A DNA stretch of 64,000 nt from Schizophyllum amplum (taxonomy: Eukaryota > Basidiomycota > Agaricomycetes > Agaricales > Schizophyllaceae): contig VDMD01000001.1 in assembly GCA_007026445.1 (NCBI GenBank), positions 1,488,001 to 1,552,000 on the forward strand, written 5' to 3'. Within the stretch, counting starts at the first letter, position 1. Every line of letters begins with the position of its first letter. The notes under the pieces are model-generated. The model made no database searches and was not told the origin of the DNA. It saw only the letters and a list, made by a program, of their open reading frames with translations. Below are positions 47,264 to 60,110 of this stretch, piece by piece. Made by a program: the position numbers and the translations under genes.

Positions 47264-50200
47264 TGTCCATTTCTTCCGAAGACGACCTTGACCATCTTGG
47301 CCCCATCCCCGGATCAAAGAAACGTCGCCTTCCCCGCGCTTGCGACAACTGCAGAAAGCGGAAAAGTACGCATATGCACTCGGTCTGTGAGACGTGGCTG
47401 ACAGTTCTGCAGCGAAATGTACGCCCTACGTTCTCGTCGCTCGACGGTCGATCGAGCAAGGCAAGAGCTGACAAGGACCTCGCAGGTGACAGCTCACAAA
47501 CGCTGAGCGGCAAGTGCACGAGCTGTGTAACGCTCGGTACGGAATGCGAGCATACCCTTCCAGTCAAGGTGCTTGTCAAGTCCCGTACATGCTTATTGGC
47601 GACGCTCAGCGGCAGAGCAGAAACGCGGACCCCAGAAGAAACGCACGTATGTAGACGATCTCGAGGACAAGGTCCGCATGCTGGAGGACGTGATTCGAAA
47701 GGCGCGTGAGTGTATCACTAATCAGATTCCGATGCTTACGGGAAATACGCTGCAGTACAAGCCGGACGTCGATATCGCAGAAGAGCTCGCGAATATCACA
47801 CTATCTTCATCTTCGAACAACGTGCAGCAGACCGGTCGAACATCCGTGTCGGGATCTCCCCTGGCGGCAGTATATGGCGCAACCCCCCCGTCTGATAACA
47901 CGGCAGACGAGGAGGAGGACAAGGAGGAGAGAGACCAGACGGCCCTCAACATGAAGCTTAAGCAGCTCAACATAGCCATGTCGGACCACGGCGGATTTAT
48001 GGGCCAGTCGTCGGCGTTCATGCTCATGCGCTCTGCTCTTACATTCAAGGAGGCCCTTCTTCGCAAGACGACTCCCGCAAGCTTCGATGCGTATATACGC
48101 AGGCCAAAGTTTTGGCAGTTGGAACCGGTACGTTGAGACGGCACAACAACTAGCTCGAGCCCCCACTAACAACAGTCTTTGCAGTGGGAGATGGACCGCC
48201 TCCAGGCAGACGACGACTATCCTCAACTCGAATTCCCTGAACCAGACCTCTTCAACCATCTTGTGGGCCAGTACTTCGCGCGCGCCCATTGTGTTGTCCC
48301 GATTGTTCACCGACCCACGTTCGAGCGACATCTACGCGAAGGACTTCATCTCCGAGATCGCGGTTTTGGACTCGCAATACTCGCCATCTGCGCCGTCGCA
48401 TCGCGTTTCTCCAAGGATCCGCGCGTGTATGTCCCAGGGACGAGCAACGACGCACTGTCCCGAGGCTGGAAGTGGTTCAGTCAGATCCAGCAACTGCCGT
48501 CGCCGAACCTATTCCGAATGGCTACCTTGCATGAGGTTCAGTGCTATGCGGTGCGTGCTCGCGACTTTGACCTAACTCTGGAGTTATGGAAGTACTTATG
48601 CCGCGTCAGATTTGCGTTACGTACCTCGTGGGCACGAGCTCGCCGCATGCCGCCTGGAATCTCATGGGCATCGCGCTCAGGCTATGTGTTCAGTTGGGCA
48701 TACACAGGAAGTCCAGCCAGCCACGCACTGTGGAAAGCGAGTCGTGGAAGCGTGTATTCTGGTGCGCCTGTGACTGAACCATCAGGCTCCGAATTGACCT
48801 GACCACCGGCCGGCTTATGCAGGTCCTTGATAGCCATGGATGGCACCGTGAGCTCGTTTGTTGGCCGTCCCTGCGCCGTCTCCCGTGATGAGTAAGTGTC
48901 TTGTACGCCAAGATGGGCGCGCCACAATCTCACACGTGCTCTAGCATCGACTGCGAATATCCTGTAGAATGCGACGACGAATACTGGGATACAGGCGATC
49001 CGGAGACGTCATGGAAGCAGCCCGTGGGCAAGCCATCCTTGGCCACCTGCTCCATAGTGAATTTGAGGCTGTTGGAAATCCTCACTTACGCTTTGAAGAA
49101 TCTATATTGCACCCCACGCTCAAAGGCAACGACGGGGCATGTTGGGCTCAAGTGGGAGAAGGAGATGGCCGCCGAACTGGACACGGCTATGAACAGGTGG
49201 ATCGATGAGCTACCGGAGCATTGTAGGTATCTTGCAGATCTATACATCGCCGGACTAAAGTCGACTATTCAGTACGCTGGGACCCGACGACTAAGGACAA
49301 CATCCAATTTTTCCAGGCATCCCTGCTGTACTGCACATATTACCACGTGCAGATTCAGATCCATCGGCCATTCATTATCAAGTCTTCCCCGTTAACTTTC
49401 CCATCGCTCGCCATCTGCAGTAATGCGGCACGGTCATGCGCACGTCTGCTCGAGGTGCAGGTCAAACGAAATCAGGTTCTCCCCATTCCTCAATTGAATG
49501 TGAGCCAGCTAGGCGGTCTCCTCGTGGTTTGTCCTCATCCCAAACTTGCAGGTCTCCGCATTCATCGCCGGCGTGGTGCTGCTCATGAACCTCTGGGCCG
49601 GCCCAAAGACCGGCCTCGTTCTCGACCCGCCGCGCGAGCTGCAGGACGTGGAGGGTTGCATGAGCTACCTGCGCGCGTGCGAGAGCTTTACGCACATATC
49701 TGGACGCTTCCACGATCTCCTCGCTGAGCTCGCAAGTCTGCGCGATGGACCGTTTCCCGAATTTCCTGCCACCGCTCCCTCCGCGGCGCGCAAGCGAACG
49801 CGTGGTGACTTCGAGCAAGCTAAGGAGCGCCGGGGCTCAGCGCCATCGCAAGTGGCACCCTCGTCATCTGCTCCGTCAATGCAGGAACCGTCCGTACCAT
49901 CGCTGCCGCCTATGTTGATGCAGTCCGCTCCAGCGTCCGATTTGCCTTCCATAATGGGTGCAGGACAGGGTCTGCGTTCGGAGTATGGCATGCAACCCCT
50001 CTGGCAGGATTCGTTCACGAGGCAAAGCGGATTCCACGCACAGGACAACTTCCATCACGACTCCTACCAGGGCGACCCGATGCTATCGCAGGTGGCGCAG
50101 CAACAGCGATTGAGCCAGCAGCAGCAGTTCCTCGCCAGTACTTCCCACACGCCTCGCAACTCCTTCAACTCGCGAAGCTCCTCGAGGCGCTCGTTCTCGG

Positions 50201-50809
50201 GCGTCTCGTCTGGTGACATGTTTTTGCAGTCATCTTACCCGCCGGGCATCCCATATGAGCAGACTTATGAGTCAGAGCAAGGTCCCTCGCGCCATGCGTA
50301 TCTCGCTCGGGACGATCGGTCTGCCGCATATAATAATGCCGGGCCCTTCAGCTTCCCCCAATACCCGATCAATATGGAGTCAGACTTCGATATGCCGAGC
50401 ATGGAGGACTACGAGGCTGCGATGCAAGATCCAACCTTGTTGCAGGGCAACATACTCGACGGCCCAGCGCACGGCGTGTTCGCGCTGGGTACTAATATGA
50501 TGTCGATGTGCGATACCGCGCCCGGGACATTCGAGTGAGTAATTGGCCACTTCCGCTCTTCCTGCGGTATTCTCCTATGAATCCGCGCGAAGGCCTTGTC
50601 TGTATTTCCCTATTCCTTCAGGACTCGCTACCATTGCCTCTGGTGCTTACGCGGTGATTTGTTTTAGTTCGGCCGAGTGGAGTCAGTACCTTGGGCTTAT
50701 GGCGCAGGACCCCCGGCACAGCCAACACGCCCGACGAGCGCAGCAGCCGCCCATGCACGGTCTCGACTTGGACCCATATCGGGGGAACTCTGGCTACAGT
50801 ATGCAGTGA
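47264..50809 (+). CDS. Zn2Cys6 fungal transcription factor (paralog A)
   Basis: The product starts SISSEDDLDHLGPIPG and has a binuclear cluster RRLPRACDNCRKRK, continued over introns by GKCTSCVTLGTECEHT and a linker and coiled-coil KKRTYVDDLEDKVRMLED. The fungal-trans middle domain follows: SAFMLMRSALTFKEALLRK, EFPEPDLFNHLVGQYFARA, CVVPIVHRPTFERHLREGL, AWNLMGIALRLCVQLGIHRK, IDCEYPVECDDEYWDT, YYHVQIQIHRPFIIKSSPL. A disordered Ser/Gln-rich tail ends with an acidic stretch and, after a last intron (acceptor near 50668), SAEWSQYLGLMAQ and SGYSMQ. About 850 residues. It is probably a nuclear DNA-binding regulator of carbon or stress genes, but the targets are unknown. The two minus-strand genes at 55.3-63.9 kb share every block, including the C-terminal exon. 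Confidence 0.88.
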
Positions 50810-50928
50810 AGGCTCCTTCCACGAACAGCGGCGTGAAAATTCATGCATCCCGCTGGGTCATGCAATTATTCATAGGTTCATTTCTAAGGTTGAGTTGAAT
50901 CAACTACTACTAATTGAAAGCCGATCTC

Positions 50929-52045
50929 CAACCTTGCCTTGCGGACTACTTATGGATCTGTGCACGGTTGGTCAGTTCGAAGTCACTAGTACCACTGCCA
51001 AGTCCCGGCGGGTAGCGAGTCCTCAGTTGACATCGTGCTGGTCAATACTTATGAACCTCTACATGAGCGCAGAGTTTTGCCCGGGCAGTGAAAACAACGT
51101 GACGCGCTCACGTGCCGGCACATCGAATCGATTCAACTCGCGGCCCCAACCAAGCTTCAGTTTAAGGCTTCAAGCTTCAAGGTTACTAGCATGCCCGCGC
51201 GTGGAAGGGCTTGATCCCAGCCTAGGTCCAGTGGTCGAGTTGCTCTCAACTTGTCCTTGTTTGACTACCGTTGCTCTGATTAGCCGCGGTCAAAGTTGGC
51301 TGCCATTGGCAAGCCTGGTACTATCACTGTTGCAGTGATTCAAACGATTGAGTGATTCAAAAACGCTTTATTTCTGCGATTGCGCTTCTGGACGCTATCC
51401 CACACACTCTAAAGTTTGTATGCATATACTGTAAGCTATCCAGTACCTACATGTGAAGTTAGGGAGCGAGAGGTTGCCGAGAACAACCTGCAGAAAATCG
51501 AGAGTCGGTTTGCCGGGTGTCACGAAGTGTGACGGCTCAGTTGCACCGGTCTCAGTGCTCTTCTCCCCGCCCTACTTCGCATACGGCAGTGAAATGATCT
51601 CAACTATAACTCTAGAAGCTTTGAGAAGATTTGGTCCAGGGACGACGGCGATGTCAGTCGACCAACAGTGGCGGTGACAGTGTGTCACGCTTTTGAATCA
51701 CTGCGTGTTTCTTCAGATCTCCCCCGCCAGGGCCTGTACCGCGCCAAGGATATTCGGAGAGTCTTTAACTAGGTTAAAGGCAACACAGACGAAAAATCAG
51801 GACGAGAAAAGTACGGGAAGATATCGAAATCGCGTTTTTTGAATCACTGCAACAGTGATAGTACTGTAGCAATTCACGAGCCGCGTTGTTTTGCCCGGGC
51901 ACTGCCCGGTCAATACTCTGCGCTCAATATGTAAGGGTTCACATTGCCTCTCGGACGTCGACGTCGACTCGCCACCCGCTGGGGCTCGGCAGGGTACTAC
52001 TGCATATCCGCCATCTTAAACTCACCAACCTCCAAGGCAAGGTTG
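50929..52045. repeat. Long imperfect inverted repeat enclosing a MITE-like element
   Basis: Left arm 50929-51110 and right arm 51870-52045 are imperfect reverse complements. Perfect cores include a 13-nt match (50929-50941 against 52033-52045). Similar cores around the gagcgcagag, gccc/gccg gggca and gcgggt.gcgagtc blocks occur in the same order on both arms. The arms diverge by scattered substitutions and small indels, so this is old. It reads as the remains of an element with about 180-nt terminal repeats, or a large palindrome, into which the younger MITE-like element inserted. Confidence 0.55.
51318..51864. mobile_element. MITE-like element with perfect 27-nt terminal inverted repeats
   Basis: The sequence gtactatcactgttgcagtg... 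at 51318-51344 is exactly the reverse complement of 51838-51864 over 27 nt. Both ends include gTAc, so a Tc1/mariner-type TA target duplication is possible if the true end is ctatcactg. The 547-bp interior has no transposase frame and further copies of the gattcaa/ttgaatc subterminal word near 51350 and 51692. A non-autonomous Tc1/mariner-like element (MITE) is the simplest reading. Confidence 0.65.
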
Positions 52046-52726
52046 ATGACTGGCGCAATGGGAGCTTTCTACTAGCTGGAACTTCCAGTTGGGTCAGTTG
52101 CGTCTTAAAAATAAGTCAGTTGGGTTCCATCGAAGTTTGAAGATGGGCATGATACATGACGAAGGGGGCGCGTCGCACATAGCCACCGCGAGCGGGTTCC
52201 GGTGTCTGGTCGATACTAAGTAGTCTATTCATCGCTAACAAGTATGCTCGTCAGACGCGTATGTCATAGCAAGCGGCGCGCGCACCCAAGCAGTATTGCA
52301 ACTGCGACAAGCAGCCGTGCACTATTGCTGTTTGCATAGCGACGACAGGATAGCGGGATACTAACGATGACACAAGAAACGACGCGATAATAAGTAGCTG
52401 TCTGATAATGTCCAAGAGGTCCGTGATGCGACGACGACGATGCGGTGCGTAGTAATACAGGACTGGTAGCTGTTGACCAACGGTATAAGCAACGGAGTGT
52501 TCCGTAGAATAAGTGGATTATAACTGTGGACGCGGCAAAGATGGAAGGGGCGAAGAAGGCGCAGGGGCGAAGGGTCTACGCGGATTCGTAGTGCGTGTCT
52601 GCGTAGGTGGGCGGAGTGACGTGTAAGCTAGCAGTGGGATGCGCTGCAGCGGAGGCGGGCGGGTGAGTTGCGATAGGGTGAAGGAGGCCGGAGTGGGGTA
52701 GGCAAGAGGTATAAAGCGACCAGCGT

Positions 52727-54867
52727 TCAGACAATGAGGTTATACAACACCCCGGCCGCTGTCGCGCCCGCGAGCGCACCCCATGACACCCCGGTGCCGA
52801 AAGCGCGTGGTGCCGCATTATAACCCGGTGGCACGCCCAGCTTCACACTCTCCGTCGTCCACGCGGACGTCGACGTCTTAACCTCGCCGTCGTTGTCCGT
52901 CACCGTGATCGTCGTCAATGTTGCTGGTGGTGAGATTGTCGGGACCGCGCTCAAGTTCCACGGCGCCGTCGCCTCCCCAAAGAGCGCGCTGTACGTGCTC
53001 GTGGCGAGCCCGGACGTCATGAGGCCGCCAGTGGGTGCCGTCACGGTCGACGCGAGCGCGTATGCCTGAATTGTATCGGTGGGTGTGGGGAGGAGGGAGT
53101 TCGGAAGGTCGGTGTCGATGGTGGCGGACATAGTTGAAAAGAACGAGGAAAGGTATTCCGTATTTTGGGTCGAGTTGGTCGCGTTAGAAAGGGGGTAGAG
53201 ACCGATGAAGGGGGGCTCGGTGCCATCGATACCGTAGCTGCAGGTATTTGATCAGTATGAGTTCGAGGGGAAATGGTGATGTTGCGCGAACCTCCATATC
53301 GAGTAAACCGTCCTCAGGAAGGGCTGCCCTATCTGCCAGTCGATACCGATGGCCGCCGGGGACACCGCTCTCGGCCATGACAAGCATAAGCTCGGATTGC
53401 TGTCCGTGGGACCTATCATGTAGTCGGAGGGCTGCAGCGTGTAATTGCGCTCGCCAAACGTGAGAGTCATCGGGACGACCGTGTCGCAAGGAATAGCCCA
53501 TTGGCCGGCTGCGACGCACATCAGCATCTGACACCCAGATATGACAAGACCGCAAACCTTCGTCCACAAGCCTAGCACTATCAATCATAGAGAACAGATT
53601 CTTGACCTTGCAGGAGGTCAGCAGGCAAAACCTAAGATGAAGTGTGCGTCATCAGTACTCACGTCCTCGAAGGGTCCATAAATGCCAGAGTTCCCACTGA
53701 AAATAGCATCAGTATTCAGTCGTACTCGGAAGATGGGAGTCAGGCGACACTCACACATCGAACAATGCCAGAGAAGTGTTACCAGTGATGGCGGGATAGC
53801 TTGGCTTGGTCGTAACCTGCGTACCATTGACGGCGAAGGCTGGCATAGGAATAGCCCACTCCAGGTAGCTGGACTGGTTTCGCTGGCCCGGAGCCGGTGC
53901 AAATTCGACGACTTGATTCCAGCCGACCTCGGACATATTCTTGACGACCGACGAATCGACGGCGCCTATATTGAGGTCAGAGCCCAACTTTGCATCGGCC
54001 TGACAAGAACTCACCAAGGGAAAGTGTGCCCGTTTCGTTGTAAGTCAGACTGAGGCCGAACAACGGATAAGCGAGATCCCCCTGCTGCGCGAGGGCGGTG
54101 AAGAAGGGTGTCGCTAAAAGCTGCGTGAGCCATATGTCATGGCGAGGCAGTGCGTACCGCACAATTTGTCACCTCGTTCGGCGAGATGGACGACAGTCGC
54201 GGGAAGCCAAGACCCAGCAGGCCGCTCATGTCGTCCTTCATGGTGATGTTGGCGTCGGTGATCATGCCTGCTCGAGGTTAGCATTATCAAGTGTGTTGAT
54301 TGAACACAGTACGCACCGAAGGCATGATCCGGCACTGAGAAGTTGGCTACCTCTACAGTCTCCCTCGCCACGTATCCCGCGACCACTGCAGGAGGATGAG
54401 TTTGGGTTTGGTCCGGAAACGTATTTGCGCACTTGTTCCATCTGAATACGATGCAGAGAAATCGGTCCCATTCTCGTTCACGGATACGAACGTCTCGCTG
54501 GCGTAGGCGAGCGGATATCGAGGGACCGCCTGGCAAGTATCACTCGAGCAGGCCGATGAAAAGAGCCAGAGATCAGAAGAGGCCGTGTCGAGAGCAACGC
54601 GGAAGGTGATCTCCCCCGTCATGAGCTCTGTGTAGTACGAGCTGTACGGGCGCTATTAGCACTGGTCCTCGCGCCCAACGCGGCGACGCACGTCTTGTCG
54701 TTCGCAAGCGTCAGCCTCTGTATGCCAGCTCGGGGGGCGGTCGCGTTTGCGGCTGCGGTGCCGTTATTGGTGTCGCCATCGGACTGCGCCTGGCGGGCGA
54801 TCAACGGCAAGGCGGCGTGGGCACCGGCGACGGCAGCGAGGACAGGGAAGAGAAATGAGAATAACAT
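52727..54867 (-). CDS. GPI-type aspartic protease with non-canonical active sites
   Basis: The start is a signal peptide (LFSFLFPVLAAVAGAHA). A pepsin-like fold follows: first active site in FRVALDTASSDLWLFSS, the flap region near FSASYSDGT, and VALDTASSDLW-type neighbours. Then ISPNEVTNC/ATPFFTALAQQGDL and PLFGLSLTYN, and the second active site LFDVGNSGIYGPFEDV. After SLCLSWPRA and AIGIDWQIGQPFLRTVY come Asn/Ser/Thr-rich residues and a hydrophobic C-terminal segment (GTGVSWGALAGATAAGVLYN), which fits a GPI-anchor signal. Both catalytic aspartates remain, but the usual DTGS/DTGT motifs read DTAS and DVGN, a form I associate with a basidiomycete subfamily. About 560 residues over several introns. 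It is likely secreted and cell-surface attached. Activity is not assured. Confidence 0.85.
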
Positions 54868-55325
54868 GAGCCTAGCACAACATATGGAGATGGCCGCAGC
54901 AGAAGAGAACGAAAGAGCGACTCGGCCAGAGCGAGCCTCTGACCTTGAAGATGAATGTGTGAGAAAAGAACCTTTGCCTCCGCCGCAAGCGTTTCGTCAC
55001 GACACGGCCTCGATACCGCTTTAGGAAGTCTTTGTATTTGGCTGTGCGCCGCTACAAGCCGTAGCTGCACCCTACACATGTCATCCCAACTATCCGAGCG
55101 GTCGATATACAGATACATTACACAGCACAGCAAAATACAAGGTCTACAAGACCGTCATACATGAACGCTTGTCCACCTCCCCATCGCCTCCGACGGGCGC
55201 TTGTCGCATACCGCCTCGCCTCCGCTTGCTTGACCCCTCTCCGAGTCGTGTTCGGGTTCGGCAATTAGACATGGTCTGTCTTCTACGCCCTAGGTGGCAT
55301 GTCCCGCTCTGACCGGCGCGCCATA
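54868..55325. other. Intergenic region
   Basis: This is the promoter of the aspartic protease gene and the 3' flank of paralog B. The part from about 55240 on resembles 60030-60110, showing that the duplication of paralogs B and C extends past the stop codon. Confidence 0.5.
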
Positions 55326-58300
55326 TCATATCTCATGCATCGGCTGCGATGTCATGACAGACAGATACACCTCCCACGATTGCGTGCTAGTAGACACATC
55401 GATGATCAGCAATATCCAAAGATTCAAGAGAACTCGAGAGCTCACTCGAACGCCGCCGGTGCGCTATTCCACATTGCCATTATATCGTCGTCTAGCACGA
55501 GATCCGGGTATGGGTCGGCTCCGCCGTGCATGAACGCGTCGCCCGTATTAGAGGGAAGGTTAAGGCCTCCCGCGGGTAGGTTCTCCATGCCTCCGGTCGG
55601 CATATCTCCACTGTCGGATATGCTCCCCATACCTCCATCGGCCGAGACGCTCCCCATTCCTCCACTACCTGCGATCGCGGCAGCCCCCGCGCCGCTGCTG
55701 GCGCGAGTGAACCCGGGCCACGGCACTCCAAGCAGATCCGCGGATATAGAAACCCCTGTTCCCATTCCCGCAGCGTTGTTGGTCCCCGAACCATCCTCCA
55801 GGCCACGCAGATGCAAGCCCGCCGCAGCCGTATATGACTCGCGTCTGGCCGCCGGGTACGGGTGCCCCGCGAGGCCGTCGGATGGGAGGCGCGCGTGAGG
55901 GAGGTTCGCGCTACCGCCTGTGCGTGCACGCGCGCTGCTACCCATGTCGGGTTCGCCCGTTCCAGCACCCCCGCCCGTCCCAGCAGCTCCATCCATCGCG
56001 AGCCCAGCCTGAGCCTCCCAGCTCTTATCCAGCCCGCCTGGATGCACTATCGCCACCGCGTACTGGCAGCCAGCAGTGTGAAACGAGGACTGCCAACCAG
56101 CCGCGTCAAAGTTGTCGTGCGTGCGCTTCTTCGCAGGGCCGGGCACGGCTTGAGAGGGAGGGTAGGTGAGGGGCCCAGAGGTATGCTGGGTCCCGTCGAG
56201 ACACTGAGCACCACCCAGCTGGACGCCATTTGCCTCTTGAGGGTACTGCTGATGTCCTTGGCCCCCGCTCGGCTGGTGAGGACCGCCGCCTCGATGGTGA
56301 TCACCGCCATTGTGCTGCTGCGGACGGCTCTCGCCCAGACGCTGGCCGTTGCCCGGGCAATTGCCCTGATGCTGCTGCCCATTACGCAGCGGACGGTGTT
56401 CGCCGATAGACATGAGATCTCTCAGCAAATCGTTGAACCGGCCGGGGACGTGGTGTCTGCGCGAGTCGGGGTGAATGAGTAAATTGAAGTACGCCGGGCC
56501 ATAGAAGGAGGGAAGTTATGAAGGTGAACGGAAGTCATATCAGGAGAAACGAAAAATATATGGGAAGAAAGGAGCAGACAAAGAGCACATACGTCTTCTC
56601 GCACTCGCCCAAAAACGCCATACAGCTTTGGACGTCTCTCATCTCGCGCTCCTGGTCAAGCGCCAGCCCTTGCTTCCGCCCGCCCCAAACATTGAGAAGA
56701 AGGACGATACCGGCACTGAACGCCGCGATCTGTCAAGGACATCAGTGACTGGTCACAAAATCGGTGCTACGCAACGGCCGCGCCCAGAAATGAAGGCTGA
56801 AAAGGAAGAAAGAAAAGTATAGTAACAAAGTAAAAACGACTCACAAATATCTGCGGCGCCCTCAAGATCCATCCCTTCTTCAGCTGCGCCTCCAACAACC
56901 GCGCGCACGACCGTGCCGCGTTGGTGCAAATCGCGAGCGACGGGAACGCCAACGGGGACTCCTTGTGAATAAACGGGCGGTGGATCTGGATCTGAATGTA
57001 GTAGTACGCGCAGTAGAGCATCGAGCTCTGCATGAAGGTGGTGCGGTCGTCGCGGGTGGGGTCCCAGCGCACTGCGTGAAGTTAGGTGAGCGCGTGATGG
57101 GGCGAGTTGAAGTTAGGCGTCAATCGGTACGGTGCGGAGGGAGCAAAGAGGAGGCGGCTTAGAGAAAGAAGAAGCATGTTGGATAGCAGGCACAAGAAAA
57201 GAAACACTTACGATAATCTGGGATGCTATCCACCCAGTTATTCAATTCCGAGTCAAGTTCGGAGACGAGGCGCTGGTCCCAAGCGGCTCCAACCCGCCCG
57301 TTCTTCAAGCGGGACTGTGCGGTGGTGTACAGGTTGCGAAAAGCGATGGAATGAAGGTCGGCGACCTGGCGATGGAATAAGCAAGAGGGTCAACGGACAC
57401 GTACGATACGGTCATCCCAGACACAACACGGCCATCAAATAGGAGCATGAATGTCGTGACTAACCTTGAGATGGGTATTGAAGTACGTCGCCGTGCGGGC
57501 CAACGTGCCCTCCGGTTGCACAAAGCTGCTTGAACCATCTGTGCTTTCCCAGTATTCATCATCGCACTCGACGGGATATTCAGCGTCGATGCTGAGACAC
57601 CGTCCGTTCAGCCGCCAACACAAGTAGGCGCATCATACTCACTCATCGTGGTGCACCGCAGAAGGACGGCCGAGGAAAGCGCTCGTCATCCGATCCATAA
57701 CAATCAACGTCCTGTGCATGATGCATTAGTCCAACTGAATGCAGCAAGCCCATTTTCATACCAAAAGACGCGCTTCCACTGCTCCGTCAGGGACGTCTTC
57801 GTCGCACTTTTCCGCCGATGTACGCCCACCTCTTCACAGTAGCGCAGCGCCATACCCATCAAATTCCACGCGCCTTGCGGTGTGTTCGTCCCAAATATGT
57901 ATATGGAGGCAAGCTGAGAACAGTCACGCCTCAATCAATTGGCCTATCGAGGGCGCTTACACAATAGCATTGCATTTCGTGTAGCGACGATACCTCGAAC
58001 AACGATCGTCGCCGCATGAGATTGATCTGGTCAAAATAAGCCCAGCCGGCGGAGAGTCTGTCGTTTGGGTCGAACCAAGTTCGCGGCTCGTTCGTCAGGC
58101 GCGACGCCACAGCGCAAAGAGCGAGGACCATGCCACCGAAATCTCGGTCATGGTGGTGCAGCCCGCTCTGAAGTTCGCGCTCGAAAGTAGGGCGATGGAC
58201 GATATTCATAACAGGCTGTAAGTCCGCAAAGAAGACTTCGATGAGGTGGCGCAGCAGGTCCGGCTCGGGAAACCTATATGCGGTGTGGGGAGCCTGATCG

Positions 58301-59061
58301 TCAAGCAAGCTGAGTTCCCAATTCTCCAACAGCCAGAACTTGTCCCGCCGGATGAGGCGCTCAAAGGACTTAAGGCTCATCTTGCCTACGTACTCCTCCT
58401 TCACGTCGAGAGCGGACTTCATGAGCATGAAGCTGCTCGACTTGCCGAAAAAGCGGAGGGGGAGCGATTGTATGTCGAGCTGTCCTAGCTTCTCGTTGAG
58501 CTCGTTCTGCGAGCGCTCGTCCTCGTCCTCATCGACGATGTGTTCGGGAGATGAGCCGGCGAGGAGCATGAAAGATTCGGGGGAGTTGGTTTCCGAGCTT
58601 GCGTGACCCTTGGAGAGTTCTTTCGCAACATCCATGCCGGGGTTGAGCTGACGAAGGGCTGAGTATGCGTCAAGTGGCTTAGGAAGAGACACACCTTGTG
58701 CAATAACTCCTCCATCTTGTTGATGCGCGACTCCAGGTCCTCAACATAGCGCTTCTGTGGTCCGCGCTTTCGAACAGGGATCGTGTGCGTGCACTCGAGG
58801 TTGAACGCTATGCAGTTCGAGCAGCGGTTGCGGGGCATCTGGGAGCTGTCGCCTGCAAGCCATCAGCCGGGGGCGGGTACCTCTTTCGAGAGATCGCACA
58901 TTTCGCTGCAAATAGGGTCATTCACGGCAATGTGCAGGGGAAGGGGACGAGATTGTACTCTTTCGCTTGCGACAGTGGTCGCATGCGCGGGGGAGACGCT
59001 TCTGTTTCTTGTTCGCGAGGTCACTGGCTCCAGGCGCAAAGTCGTCTTCGTCGGAGGACAT
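55326..59061 (-). CDS. Zn2Cys6 fungal transcription factor (tandem paralog B)
   Basis: The ATG at 59061 opens SSDEDDFAPGASD, then NKKQKRLPRACDHCRKRK. Exons follow for the second half of the cluster (RCSNCIAFNLECTHTIPV), RGPQKRYVEDLESRINKMEE, and the fungal-trans domain: SLPKPLDAYSALRQLNPGMD, SSFMLMKSALDVKEEYVGK, YRFPEPDLLRHLIEVFFADL, MNIVHRPTFERELQSGLHHH, AWNLMGMALRYCEEVGVHRR, EYPVECDDEYWES, YYIQIQIHRPFIHKESPLAF. The tail is Gly/Ser/Gln-rich and disordered (HQPSGGQGHQQ, AGTGGGAGTGEP), with the acidic end DDDIMAMWSNAPA. A last intron leads to TQSWEVYLSVMTSQPMHEI and a TGA at 55326. It is probably a nuclear regulator of unknown targets. Near-identity to paralog C is confined to the domain exons; the tails differ more. 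Confidence 0.88.
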
Positions 59062-60110
59062 GATGGTGGGTGCGATGAGGCGCTTGACACCCGATCGTTG
59101 TTCAAGTTATAGACATCGCCAAAGGAACAAAGCATCACGAATCAGACCATCCCTGCCGGCATGCGTCACCCTGCCGGAGGAAACCGCCGTTCCCGATCAT
59201 GTCCAGCTACGGTCAAGTCCTCCGTTGTGCGCGAGGACATAGAATATTATCATCAAAATAACATGAATCTTCCGGTACAACAGGCAAAGCTCGAAGATTT
59301 GACTCTGAGTTCGAGCTGAGCGCTGAAGACTTGAAGGCGTGACATATCACGTGAATGATGTTCAAGTTCAGGAGGCTGACAGTGAGGAAGTAACTTCGGG
59401 AAGTAAACGTCGAGTCCCCTGAGCTCGAGGAGACATAACATTCTCCAATCAGTAATGCTGACGTTCATGATCGATTATTGTTTACTCAAGTTACAGCTGC
59501 TGTGCTCAGGAGTTGGCTTCGCAGCGACGTGGAAAGTCTCGCACCTGGTGAACGCTGAGTTATGATTCTTCCCGGGGCTGTCTCTTCCACGGCTCTGCTC
59601 TCTCAAATGTTATTTAACTACCTTGCGCTAGCTCACATCGCCCGTCTTCTACATTCACCTGCCGATCGCGCTACGAATCCGAGTTACTGGAGGCGTCGAA
59701 GGGCGGTAATTCATCCATTCCCTCGTACGCATTACAGAGCTCTGAGCATTAGCTCCACCCCATCACTCGTCATTGGGCAAGTCGCTTGAGTCTGCAGTCC
59801 GTCGATGCCACTGGTCGCAGGATGTTTGTGTGGGTCGCGTGGTAAGTTCAACGCGGGCGAGGCGCAAGCGCTTTCGGCGCCAGCCAGCGCGCGATCGGCG
59901 GCGGGCGCCTACCATTCTTCGTTATAGTAAGTCAGTTTTGCATCGGCGCCTGGGCGCGTAGGTGCGCAGATTCGGACGCGAAACAACACTAAAGGCTGCG
60001 AGCAGCCGCGAGCGGCCCCTCGCCCAGTCGTGTCCGGCCTTGCAAACTAGACACAGTGGTATGGCATCTACGGTCCAGGTGGCATGTCCCGCTCCCGCCG
60101 GCGCACCATA
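59062..60110. other. Gap between the tandem regulators
   Basis: The left end (59062-59230) resembles the 5' flank of paralog C (63913-64000), and the right end (about 60000-60110) resembles the 3' flank of paralog B. The middle has only short motif-free frames. Confidence 0.5.

Larger units (their letters stand above)
50810..52726. other. Gene-poor accessory region with inverted repeats
   Basis: No open frame above about 100 codons with a motif is present over 1.9 kb. The region holds the inverted-repeat structure and MITE-like element listed separately. From about 52140 to 52726 I see nothing but intergenic sequence. Confidence 0.6.
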
